A stretch of DNA of 7,291 nt from the NCBI GenBank assembly GCA_011051745.1, contig DRKO01000488.1:1-7291 (forward strand), given 5' to 3'. The translations under genes were made by a program, and so were the position numbers. This document shows positions 1 through 6,113 of the stretch, one piece after another; position 1 is the stretch's first letter, and every line of letters starts with the position of its first letter. The notes beneath the pieces were generated by a model. That model saw only the letters and a list, made by a program, of their open reading frames with translations, ran no database searches and was not told where the DNA came from. This DNA comes from Chloroflexota bacterium. Lineage in GTDB: Bacteria > Chloroflexota > Anaerolineae > Aggregatilineales > UBA3940.

Positions 1-1
1 A

Positions 2-892
2 CCGGCCCGCGTTCTGGGGTACGGGGAGATCAGCACCGTTTTTGAGATTCAGGCGGAGGGCTGTCGGGGGCTGGCCTTCAAGCGCCTGCCCATCTTCCAC
101 ACGCAGGAGGAACTCACGGCCTATCTCGTCACCTACGGGGAATACAATCGCCTGCTGGAAGAGGAGATTGGCATCCCTCTGCCGCCGCACGGCTACGCGG
201 CTTTCCCCGGAGGGGGAGGCCGCCCCGTCTTTTACATCATCCAGCGACAGGAGCCGTCCTCGTCCGTCGGGCACAAGGTGATCCACCTGCTCCCGCCGGA
301 GCAGATACTCGCCCTCTTCGAGCACCTGCTGCGCACCCTGCGGCGCGTGTGGGACTTCAACCGTCGGCAGGATCGCCTTCAGGTGGCAATTGACGGCCAG
401 ATTTCCAACTGGGCCGTACAGGGCTTTGAGGCCGGGCAGGCCCGCCTGCCCGATGAGGTCAGCCTGCTGTACGTGGACACCAGCACGCCGCTTTTCCGCA
501 TCGAGGGGAAGGAGCAGCTTAACCCGGAGCTATTCCTGCGCAGCGCCCCGTCGTTCCTCAGGTGGGTGCTCCGGCTTCTCTTCCTCGACGACGTGATGAA
601 CCGTTACTATGATTTCCATCTGGTCACGGTGGACGTGATCGCCAACTTCTACAAGGAGCAGCGGCCCGAGCTGATCCCCGACCTTGTCCGCGTGGCGAAC
701 GACTTTTTCGCCGGGGAGGGGGCCGACCTGAACGTGGAGCCGGTCAGCGAGGAGGAGGTACGTTCCTATTATCGCGAGGACGCGCTGATCTGGTCGCTCT
801 ATCTCTCCATGCGGCGGCTGGATCGCTTCCTCCATACCCGCATTCTGGGCAGGGAGTACCCCTACATCCTGCCGGGTCGGATCAGGCGGTAG
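2..892 (+). CDS. Kinase-like protein of unknown function, 5'-truncated
   Basis: The frame is open from the window edge to a TAG at 890-892, giving 296 visible residues; the true start lies upstream. I cannot name the family. Several features match the protein-kinase-like fold in the right order. There is a glycine-rich loop GYGEISTVF at visible residues 6-14. A lysine follows in AFKRLP (K27), then a helix resembling alpha-C, and a hinge-like strand near VFYIIQRQEP. The stretch IDGQISNW has Asp131 and Asn136 in the D-x4-N spacing of a kinase catalytic loop, and YVDTS has Asp159 at the position of the DFG aspartate. The HRD histidine is missing, and 28 residues separate the two aspartates, more than the 18 of PKA. 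ATP binding is therefore plausible, but the substrate is unknown. No signal peptide or membrane segment is visible. It converges on the UbiA gene. The gene call is firm; the kinase-fold reading is inference. Confidence 0.85.
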   Translation, partial: PARVLGYGEISTVFEIQAEGCRGLAFKRLPIFHTQEELTAYLVTYGEYNRLLEEEIGIPLPPHGYAAFPGGGGRPVFYIIQRQEPSSSVGHKVIHLLPPEQILALFEHLLRTLRRVWDFNRRQDRLQVAIDGQISNWAVQGFEAGQARLPDEVSLLYVDTSTPLFRIEGKEQLNPELFLRSAPSFLRWVLRLLFLDDVMNRYYDFHLVTVDVIANFYKEQRPELIPDLVRVANDFFAGEGADLNVEPVSEEEVRSYYREDALIWSLYLSMRRLDRFLHTRILGREYPYILPGRIRR

Positions 893-930
893 GTGCCGCC
901 CTCACTCCCCGAATATCGGAGTCGCTCACG

Positions 931-957
931 GCAGGGGCAACAGCGCGTTGCCCCTGC
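931..957. terminator. Hairpin between convergent genes, probable bidirectional terminator
   Basis: A perfect 10-bp stem (GCAGGGGCAA at 931-940 with TTGCCCCTGC at 948-957) encloses a 7-nt loop. It lies 38 bp after the kinase-like gene and 30 bp after the UbiA gene, so it could end both transcripts. Neither side has a proper T-run, so it would be a U-poor hairpin terminator or a 3'-end protecting structure rather than a canonical intrinsic terminator. Confidence 0.6.
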
Positions 958-987
958 TCCTGCTACGGACGGGCCGGTACGCCCTTC

Positions 988-2043
988 CTAGAACAGACTG
1001 GCCGGCACGTAGAGCGGGAAGATCGCGTGCAGCAGCAACCCCAGAATGAACAGCCCGCCCGCCAGCCGCGTAAAACGGAAGGCGATGGAGACGTACCACA
1101 GCGGCCAGACGGTGTAGCCTTCGGGTGGCTCCGCCGGTTTGGGTTGCGAGTAAAGCCTGAGCGTCTCGATCAGCATCGGGACGGAGAGGAACACCACCAG
1201 CAGCCACACGCTCAGAAAGCGCGTCAGCACCAGCGCCACCACGATGAAGTAAAAGGCCACCGCGATGATCCGGTTGAGCCACAGGGCGGCCTGCTCCCCG
1301 ATGATGACCGGCAGGGTGTGAATCCCTTTAGGCCTGTCCATCGCGATTTTGTCAATGTGTTTGCCGAGCAAAACTGTCATCACCAGCAGCGCGTAGGGCA
1401 GCGAGGCGACTATCACCCAGGCGGGAATCTCTCCGGCGGTCACGAAGTACGTCCCGCCGATCATCAGCGGCCCCCAGACGAGCAACACGCCCACCTCGCC
1501 CAGCCCGATCCGCTTGAGGCGAAGCGGCGGCGCGGTGTAGAACACGCTGATGAACAGTCCGGCCAGCGCGAAGGCGATCACAAGCGGGCCACGCGCAACG
1601 GTCAGCACGATCAGGATCGCCAGATCGATCAGATTCAGCAGCAGGATCGCGTTGCGCACCTGCGCTCTGGTGACCAGCCCGGAGAGCAGAGGGTGGGGCG
1701 CGTACTGGGCGCGGACATAGTCTTCCTGAGTGTCCAGCCCCAGCGCCTCGTCGAAGTAGTCGTTGATCAGGTTGTTGGAGGCGTGGGCCACCCCCAGCCC
1801 GACAACTGAGAGGAGGAAATACAGCAGGTTGAAGTCGGGGTGACGGGCGGCCAGCAGCCCGCCGATCAGGCCGGAGGTCAGCGTCATCGAGAAGACGCAG
1901 GCCCGCGTCAGGATCAACCACTTGGAGACGGGGTCCATCACCCGGCTGCTGCTCAGGTTGCAGCTCAGGATGACTTCCTTCCAGTTGGCGAAGAGATCGG
2001 CGAGCGTCTGCCGCTTTTTGTGCTGGAGTTTGTCGGAGATCAT
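988..2043 (-). CDS. UbiA-family prenyltransferase (MenA-like)
   Basis: This 351-aa polytopic membrane protein should move a polyprenyl chain from its diphosphate to an aromatic or other acceptor, as in quinone synthesis; the acceptor cannot be read from sequence. The first Mg-diphosphate motif is NDYFDEALGLD (residues 94-104; D95, D98, D104). The second region is KHIDKIAMDRPKGIHTLPV (228-246). Here the acidic pair is D231 and D236, so the motif is DxxxxD, whereas the common UbiA form is DxxxD. About nine hydrophobic segments run from residue 42 to 345. The ATG at 2043 is preferred because AAGAGG lies at 2054-2059, ten bases upstream; the next ATG, at 1938, has no SD. This leaves a hydrophilic N-terminal extension of about 38 residues before the first helix. 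MenA is the nearest named role, but no other men gene is in the window, so I give no symbol. Confidence 0.88.
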   Translation of the reverse strand: MISDKLQHKKRQTLADLFANWKEVILSCNLSSSRVMDPVSKWLILTRACVFSMTLTSGLIGGLLAARHPDFNLLYFLLSVVGLGVAHASNNLINDYFDEALGLDTQEDYVRAQYAPHPLLSGLVTRAQVRNAILLLNLIDLAILIVLTVARGPLVIAFALAGLFISVFYTAPPLRLKRIGLGEVGVLLVWGPLMIGGTYFVTAGEIPAWVIVASLPYALLVMTVLLGKHIDKIAMDRPKGIHTLPVIIGEQAALWLNRIIAVAFYFIVVALVLTRFLSVWLLVVFLSVPMLIETLRLYSQPKPAEPPEGYTVWPLWYVSIAFRFTRLAGGLFILGLLLHAIFPLYVPASLF

Positions 2044-2063
2044 CAGCCAGAATCCTCTTTCCG

Positions 2064-2089
2064 AAACTTTTACTTCCGGTTAAAAGTTT
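2064..2089. promoter_or_regulatory. Perfect 9-bp inverted repeat upstream of the UbiA gene
   Basis: AAACTTTTA at 2064-2072 and TAAAAGTTT at 2081-2089 are exact reverse complements separated by 8 bp. The repeat lies between the candidate -10 (2103-2108) and the SD (2054-2059) of the UbiA gene. It could be an operator for a dimeric repressor or a hairpin in the 5' leader. Its AT-rich arms stand out from the GC-rich surroundings. No regulator can be named. Confidence 0.45.
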
Positions 2090-2102
2090 TGAACGTATCT
2101 GG

Positions 2103-2108
2103 AGTATA
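2103..2108 (-). promoter_or_regulatory. Candidate -10 element for the UbiA gene
   Basis: On the minus strand the hexamer reads TATACT, five of six matches to TATAAT, about 60 bp upstream of the start codon and downstream of the rny terminator. No convincing -35 is seen at 16-18 bp; the hexamers there read like TCGTCT. This is a weak call. Confidence 0.35.
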
Positions 2109-2161
2109 CCGCTGTAGAGGGCTGGAGACGAACCCTTCTGCGGTGCGGGGCGCTCCGAGTC

Positions 2162-2192
2162 AAAAAGCAGGGCGGCCCATCGGACCGCCCCG
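2162..2192 (-). terminator. Intrinsic terminator of rny
   Basis: In the minus-strand RNA, CGGGGCGG (from 2192) pairs with CCGCCCUG (to 2168), an 8-bp GC stem with one G-U pair. Two inner pairs past a mismatch leave a 3-nt loop. CUUUUUG follows, with the U-run at 2166-2162. It starts 28 bp after the rny stop and should separate recX-rny from the UbiA gene in the same orientation. Confidence 0.85.
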
Positions 2193-2220
2193 CCGCTGAT
2201 TCTCTGGATCGGGCGGGCTG

Positions 2221-3765
2221 TTACTTGGCGTAGTCCACGGCGCGGGTCTCGCGGATCACCGTCACCTTGATCTGCCCCGGATACTGCATCGAGTCTTCGA
2301 TCTTTCTGGCGATGTCCTTGCTCAGCCGGATGGCCGCCAGATCGTCTATGTCGTCTGGCTTGACGATGATACGCACCTCACGTCCGGCCTGCAGGGCGTA
2401 GCTCTGGCTGACGCCCTCAAAGGAGTTGGCGATCTCCTCCAGCGTGCGCACGCGCTTGAGATAGCTCTCCAGGCTCTCGCGCCGTGCGCCGGGCCGCGCC
2501 CCGCTGATCGCATCGGCAGCCTCGACGATGATCGCCTCAACGTAGCGTTGCTCCACCTCGTGGTGGTGCGACTCAATGCAGTTGACGATTGCCTCTGGCA
2601 CGCCGTAGCGGCGGCAGAACTCCGCGCCGATCAGGGCGTGCGTGCCCTCGATCTCGTGATCCATCGCCTTGCCGATGTCGTGCAGCAGGCCGCCCGCCTT
2701 TGCCACCTCGACGTTGGCTCCCAGCTCAGAGGCCAGCACACCGGCCAGCCGGGCCGTCTCGACGGCGTGGGCAAGCTGCTGCTGCCCGAAGCTGGTTCGG
2801 AACTTGAGCCGCCCCAGCATTTTGATCACCTCAGGGTGCAGGCCTGCAACCCCTGCATCGTAAGCGGCCCGCTCGCCTTCCTCGCGGATGATAGCTTCGA
2901 CTTCCTTCCGCACATCGAGGATCAGCTTCTCGATCCGGGCCGGATGGATGCGCCCGTCCTGTACCAGACGCTCCAGCGCACGGCGGGCCACCTCCCGCCG
3001 GACCGGATCAAAGCTGCTGATCGTCACGGCCTCCGGCGTATCATCCACGATCACATCCACCCCGCTGGCCTGCTCGAAGGCACGGATGTTGCGCCCGTTG
3101 CGGCCAATGATCCGGCCTTTCATCTCGTCGCTGGGCAGGGGCACAACGGAGATCGTCACGTCGGCCACGTAGTCGGAGGCCACGCGCTGGATCGCCAGCG
3201 CGATCAGTTCACGGGCGCGTTCGTCCGCCTCCGCCGAAAGCTCATCCTCGACCTCGCGGATGCGGCGGGCCATATCGTTGCGGGCCTCCTCCTCGACCAT
3301 GTTCAGCAGATGCTCACGGGCCTCATCCCGCGTCATCTCGGCCACCCGCTCGAGCGCGGCCAGACGCTCCACTTTGAGCTTCTCAAGCTCGCTCCGCTGG
3401 CGGTCGAGCTGGCTCTGCCGTTTGTTCAGGCGGGCCTCGCGCTCCTCAAGCTTCTCAAAGCGGTGGTCCAGTTGCTCGCGTCGCTTGCGCAGCCGGTCAT
3501 CCTCGCGGTAGAGGTCGCGGCGACGCTTCTCCATCTCCCGCTCGACTTCGTCCCGTATCCGGAGCGCTTCATCCCGTGCCTCCTGAAGCACCTCCTGGGC
3601 GGCCAGCTCCGCCTCGGCGATGATGGCCTGCGCCTCGCTCTCGGCGCTCAGGCGCCGTGTGCGCGCCCGCTGCTTCAGCACAAAGTAGACGATCGCTCCC
3701 CCTGTTCCGATCCCGATCAGCAAACTGATCACAAGGAAGAAGACTAGATTGCTAAAAAAGGTCAT
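2221..3765 (-). CDS. rny: Ribonuclease Y
   Basis: RNase Y is a membrane-anchored endoribonuclease that begins mRNA turnover by cutting single-stranded RNA. The 514 residues match the family's usual length of about 520. The order is typical: one N-terminal transmembrane helix (about 5-30), a long charged coiled coil rich in E and R (about 31-195), a KH domain (about 217-265), and an HD domain with H333, the H362-D363 pair in LLHDIGKAMD, a histidine run at 400-402 and D418. The C-terminal region ends in KVTVIRETRAVDYAK. The KH loop reads GRNG, while the B. subtilis form I remember is GREG. The ATG at 3765 is supported by GAGAGGA about 8 bases upstream, which overlaps the recX stop. It sits 13 bp after recX, so the two are very likely co-transcribed. 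An intrinsic terminator follows at 2162-2192. Confidence 0.97.
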   Translation of the reverse strand: MTFFSNLVFFLVISLLIGIGTGGAIVYFVLKQRARTRRLSAESEAQAIIAEAELAAQEVLQEARDEALRIRDEVEREMEKRRRDLYREDDRLRKRREQLDHRFEKLEEREARLNKRQSQLDRQRSELEKLKVERLAALERVAEMTRDEAREHLLNMVEEEARNDMARRIREVEDELSAEADERARELIALAIQRVASDYVADVTISVVPLPSDEMKGRIIGRNGRNIRAFEQASGVDVIVDDTPEAVTISSFDPVRREVARRALERLVQDGRIHPARIEKLILDVRKEVEAIIREEGERAAYDAGVAGLHPEVIKMLGRLKFRTSFGQQQLAHAVETARLAGVLASELGANVEVAKAGGLLHDIGKAMDHEIEGTHALIGAEFCRRYGVPEAIVNCIESHHHEVEQRYVEAIIVEAADAISGARPGARRESLESYLKRVRTLEEIANSFEGVSQSYALQAGREVRIIVKPDDIDDLAAIRLSKDIARKIEDSMQYPGQIKVTVIRETRAVDYAK

Positions 3766-3778
3766 TTCCTCAGTCCTC

Positions 3779-4444
3779 TCAATCCATCCCGAAGTTCAAG
3801 TTCTCGTCATCTTCTGTAGCGTGGGTGGAGACCTCGACCCAGAGGCGATCTAACACATCGCGCACAACGCCGTATGAGAAGCCCCGCCGTAGCAGGTAGT
3901 CCCCCAGCCGCTTGCGAAACGTCCGCTCGTCGGCGTCTTGGTAGCGGCGGAGGCGGGCCTTCGCCGCCCGGTAGGCGGCGTCCTCCTCGTCCATCTCCGC
4001 CAGAGCCGACTCGATCACCGGCTCAGGGACTCCTTTTTGCCTCAGTTCATAGCGCAACGCCCGCATGCTGCGGGGGCTGAAGTTCTCTCGGTTTTCCACC
4101 CAGAAACGGGCAAAGGCTTCGTCGTTCAACAGGCCCACTCTCTCCAGCCGCTCGATCACGGCCTCGACCGCCTCATCGCTGAAGCCTTTTTCTCGCAACC
4201 TGCGGCGCACTTCCTCGCTGCTGCGCGGACGGTAGGAGAGGAAGTGCAGAGCACGCTCATGGGCCCTCTCCACCTCGTCCAGGGCTTTCAGACGCTCGAT
4301 TTCCTCGTCGCTCAGATGCTGCCCCTTGTGCAGCTTCGCCGCCTCGATCAACGCCAGTCCGAAGGCGAACTCACCGTCAATGTAAACGTTCACACGTTCT
4401 TTGTTGCGCTTCTGAGCGACCAGCGCCGTGATCGTTCCGCCCAT
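3779..4444 (-). CDS. recX: RecX, regulator of RecA
   Basis: RecX binds RecA filaments and usually limits their extension and activity. The 221-residue product starts with a beta-rich segment (ITALVAQKRNKERVNVYIDG, residues 5-24) typical of longer RecX proteins. Three helical repeats follow, at about 60-108, 109-155 and 156-203, including the signature stretches RPRSSEEVRRRLREKGF and RSMRALRYELRQKGV, then an acidic tail. I chose the ATG at 4444 because RecX proteins normally begin about there and AGGA lies 9 bases upstream. The frame runs on to a TTG at 4543 (254 aa, with an ATG at 4522), but that would translate through the hairpin at 4495-4517, and the extra 33 residues look unlike RecX. Its stop overlaps the SD of rny, so the pair is tightly coupled; recA is the next gene upstream, 429 bp away. 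Confidence 0.93.
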   Translation of the reverse strand: MGGTITALVAQKRNKERVNVYIDGEFAFGLALIEAAKLHKGQHLSDEEIERLKALDEVERAHERALHFLSYRPRSSEEVRRRLREKGFSDEAVEAVIERLERVGLLNDEAFARFWVENRENFSPRSMRALRYELRQKGVPEPVIESALAEMDEEDAAYRAAKARLRRYQDADERTFRKRLGDYLLRRGFSYGVVRDVLDRLWVEVSTHATEDDENLNFGMD

Positions 4445-4490
4445 CGGGTTCTTTCCTGCCACACGGGCCGGAGAGGCCCTTTCCAGAACA

Positions 4491-4517
4491 CAAACAGCCG
4501 TGGCGGATCCACGGCTG
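4491..4517 (-). terminator. Leader hairpin before recX, possible attenuator
   Basis: A perfect 9-bp stem (4495-4503 with 4509-4517, arms CAGCCGTGG and CCACGGCTG) has a 5-nt loop. On the minus strand it is followed by UUUGUGUU, an imperfect U-tract. It lies about 50 bp upstream of the chosen recX start. It may act as a partial terminator or attenuator limiting recX-rny. A smaller 5-bp hairpin (GGGCC/GGCCC, 4465-4479) lies between it and the recX SD. Confidence 0.6.
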
Positions 4518-4532
4518 CTCATGTGTTCCCTG

Positions 4533-4538
4533 GTTATA
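4533..4538 (-). promoter_or_regulatory. Candidate -10 element for a recX-rny promoter
   Basis: The minus strand reads TATAAC, five of six matches to TATAAT, just downstream of the terminator at 4541-4572 and 88 bp before the recX ATG. No good -35 exists at 16-19 bp, and any -35 would overlap the terminator stem. If used, it would give recX-rny an independent transcript with an 80-nt class leader carrying the 4495-4517 hairpin. Confidence 0.3.
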
Positions 4539-4540
4539 CG

Positions 4541-4572
4541 CAAAAACCCTGGTTCTTACCCATGAACCGGGT
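4541..4572 (-). terminator. Intrinsic terminator downstream of recA
   Basis: In the minus-strand RNA, ACCCGGUUC (4572-4564) pairs with GAACC-A-GGGU (4555-4546), a 9-bp stem with one bulged A and an 8-nt loop. A run of five Us at 4546-4542 and then a G follow. It lies about 300 bp after the recA stop and 97 bp before recX. It should end most recA transcripts, leaving recX to read-through or its own promoter. Confidence 0.75.
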
Positions 4573-4595
4573 CCGGTGACCGATTCAGTTGTTCG

Positions 4596-4624
4596 ACGGC
4601 CTCTTCATGTCAAACGGAGGCCGT
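4596..4624. repeat. Inverted repeat in the recA-recX spacer
   Basis: ACGGCCTC (4596-4603) and GAGGCCGT (4617-4624) form a perfect 8-bp stem with a 13-nt loop. On the plus strand a T7 run begins 15 bp further on. On the minus strand no U-run follows, so it is not a recA terminator by itself. Confidence 0.55.
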
Positions 4625-4658
4625 TTCCTCGGTATCCGGTTTTTTTGATTTCACGTCC

Positions 4659-4684
4659 CCTGCCGATGATACGAGGTCGGCAGG
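4659..4684. repeat. Inverted repeat in the recA-recX spacer
   Basis: CCTGCCGA (4659-4666) and TCGGCAGG (4677-4684) form a perfect 8-bp stem with a 10-nt loop. No T-run follows directly on either strand. A structural role in the recA 3' UTR or protein binding are the options. Confidence 0.55.
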
Positions 4685-4873
4685 AGGGAATGACCAGAGC
4701 TGACTAGCAGAACCCAGTAGAGCGCGTGGATCGCGCCATTCTCTCATTCAGTTTTTGTGAGAACATCGAGGACGGGCCCGGCAAAGCCCCCTCGTGCCTC
4801 TGCCCTTTCAGGGCCTACGTCGAAACGAGCGCATCCTCAAACCAGACGGACGCAACGCGCCTCATCGGGCCTG

Positions 4874-5890
4874 CTATTCTTCAGAAGGCTGGATCAGGGG
4901 CGGAAGCCCGTAGGCTTCCCGGATCGCCTGATCGAGCTCCTGGCAGATCTCCGGGTGTTCCACCAGAGTAGCTTTCGCGTTCTCTCGCCCCTGGCCGAGC
5001 AATTCGCCGTTGTAGCGATAGAACGCTCCCCGCTTCTCGATGAGCCCTAACTCGGTAGCCAGGTCGAGCAGATCACCTTCATAGCTGATGCCCGTTCCGT
5101 ACATGATATCGAACTCGGCCTCCCGGAAGGGCGCGGCGACCTTGTTCTTGGTGACCCGTACCCGCGTCCGGTTGCCGATGACCTCTCCGCCCTGCTTGAT
5201 AGCCTGAATGCGCCGGATATCGAGGCGAACGGTCGCATAGAACTTGAGCGCCCGCCCGCCGGTAGTCGTCTCCGGGCTGCCGAACATCACGCCGATCTTC
5301 TCCCGCAACTGGTTGGTGAAGATCATGGCGGTGTTGCTCTGCTTGATCGCCCCCGACAGCTTTCGGAGCGCCTGGCTCATCAGCCGGGCCTGGAGGCCGA
5401 CGTGGCTATCTCCCATCTCTCCCTCGATCTCAGCCCGCGGAACAAGCGCGGCCACCGAGTCGAGGACGATAACATCCACCGCGCCAGACCGCACCAGGGC
5501 CTCGGCGATCTCTAACGCCTGTTCCCCTGTATCGGGCTGGCTGATATACAGATCATCTATGTTGACGCCGATATTTTCGGCATATACCGGGTCCAGGGCA
5601 TGCTCCATATCAATGAAGGCGCAGATACCGCCCAGCCGTTGCGCCTGGGCGATGATATGGAGGCAGAGGGTGGTTTTGCCCGACGACTCAGGGCCGTAAA
5701 TCTCAGACACGCGCCCCCGCGGGATTCCCCCCACGCCAAGCGCGATGTCGAGCGAAAGAGCGCCGGTCGGGATGACATCCACCTGCAGGTGAGTCGCTTC
5801 CCCCAGACGCATGATCGTGCCTTCCCCGAAGCGTTTGGTTAACTCCTTCAGGGTCTTATCAAGCGAAGCTAAGCGACCATCATCGGGCAT
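4874..5890 (-). CDS. recA: Recombinase RecA
   Basis: RecA is an ATP-dependent strand-exchange protein that filaments on single-stranded DNA in homologous recombination and promotes LexA self-cleavage in the SOS response. The 338-residue product keeps E. coli numbering exactly: Walker A GPESSGKTT at 66-74 with K72, E96, Walker B strand with D144, loop L1 around 156-165 and loop L2 from N193-Q194 to about 209, with KIGVMFGSPETTTGG. The C-terminal domain is compact and ends in a short acidic tail (PSEE), shorter than in E. coli. Residue 95 is Met (FIDMEHALDP) where E. coli has Ala. The ATG at 5890 has AGGAG ten bases upstream. It lies first in a recA-recX-rny series and diverges from the AIR-synthase-like gene; a candidate promoter and operator-like repeat lie about 55-95 bp upstream. 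No intein or frameshift. Confidence 0.99.
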   Translation of the reverse strand: MPDDGRLASLDKTLKELTKRFGEGTIMRLGEATHLQVDVIPTGALSLDIALGVGGIPRGRVSEIYGPESSGKTTLCLHIIAQAQRLGGICAFIDMEHALDPVYAENIGVNIDDLYISQPDTGEQALEIAEALVRSGAVDVIVLDSVAALVPRAEIEGEMGDSHVGLQARLMSQALRKLSGAIKQSNTAMIFTNQLREKIGVMFGSPETTTGGRALKFYATVRLDIRRIQAIKQGGEVIGNRTRVRVTKNKVAAPFREAEFDIMYGTGISYEGDLLDLATELGLIEKRGAFYRYNGELLGQGRENAKATLVEHPEICQELDQAIREAYGLPPLIQPSEE

Positions 5891-5943
5891 TTAGGTGTAA
5901 CTCCTGGCAATTGAGCAATGAGACACGCTGCATCAGTGCCTTA

Positions 5944-5967
5944 TTGACTGTGGTTAGTGTACAGCAA
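5944..5967. promoter_or_regulatory. Imperfect inverted repeat over the recA promoter, possible operator
   Basis: CTGT (5948-5951) and ACAG (5961-5964) are separated by 9 bp and flanked by TTG (5944-5946) and CAA (5965-5967), with one extra A on the left side. It covers the candidate recA -10. It recalls the E. coli LexA site CTGT-N8-ACAG but has one base more in the centre. LexA sites differ between phyla, so this is a tentative SOS operator. Confidence 0.35.
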
Positions 5968-5984
5968 GCATAACGAATACGCAA
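5956..5984 (-). promoter_or_regulatory. Candidate recA promoter
   Basis: On the minus strand TTGCGT (5984-5979) and TACACT (5961-5956) are spaced by exactly 17 bp, giving a start near 5949 and a leader of about 58 nt. The match to consensus is 3/6 and 4/6. A second possibility further upstream is an extended -10, TGCTATTAT (6005-5997), without a good -35. Confidence 0.45.
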
Positions 5985-6101
5985 CTTACCTCTTAAATAA
6001 TAGCACATATGAGCTAAAAAGGAAAGAGCGGCGGATTTTCAGGGGAGCGGTAAGGCCCGGCTCTGTGCTCCGATCCAGTACCCCTTTGCGGGCAACTGTG
6101 T

Positions 6102-6107
6102 TAAGAT
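6102..6107 (+). promoter_or_regulatory. Candidate -10 giving a leaderless AIR-synthase-like mRNA
   Basis: TAAGAT ends 6 bases before the ATG at 6114, so transcription would begin at or next to the start codon. It matches TATAAT at four positions. No -35 is seen 16-18 bp upstream. The first three bases also form the in-frame TAA that fixes the gene start. A rival -10, AATAAT at 5996-6001, would give a leader of about 105 nt. Confidence 0.35.
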
Positions 6108-6113
6108 GCGCGT

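Larger units (their letters stand above)
4573..4873. other. Gene-free, hairpin-rich recA-recX spacer
   Basis: No credible gene is seen in these 301 bases on either strand; the short open frames lack RBS and family resemblance. Several self-complementary elements are packed here: two 8-bp perfect stems, annotated separately (4596-4624, 4659-4684), a 5-bp stem GCCCT/AGGGC at 4802-4814, and a compound stem at about 4768-4794 (CGAGG/CCTCG outside GGGC/GCCC). A T7 run lies at 4640-4646 on the plus strand. The segment may be a structured recA 3' UTR or an unrecognised small RNA. I do not recognise any known RNA family. Confidence 0.5.

Noticed and set aside
42..281. 79-codon plus-strand frame near the left edge
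   Set aside because: Another frame, continuous from base 2 to 892, gives the kinase-like sequence; this one is Arg/Ser rich shadow.
1027..1809. 260-codon plus-strand open frame opposite the UbiA gene
   Set aside because: The product is extremely rich in Q, H, R and D, typical of antisense to a hydrophobic membrane protein.
2548..3747. 399-codon plus-strand open frame opposite rny
   Set aside because: It is antisense to a clear RNase Y; its composition (His, Leu, Arg, Gln rich) mirrors GC-rich codons, and it has no recognisable motif.
4445..4543. N-terminal extension of recX from TTG 4543 or ATG 4522
   Set aside because: The added residues do not look like RecX, they would cover a 9-bp hairpin, and ATG 4444 has a suitable SD.
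4608..4613. Perfect TTGACA on the minus strand as a recX promoter -35
   Set aside because: No acceptable -10 lies 16-19 bp downstream, and the transcript would run straight into the terminator at 4541-4572.
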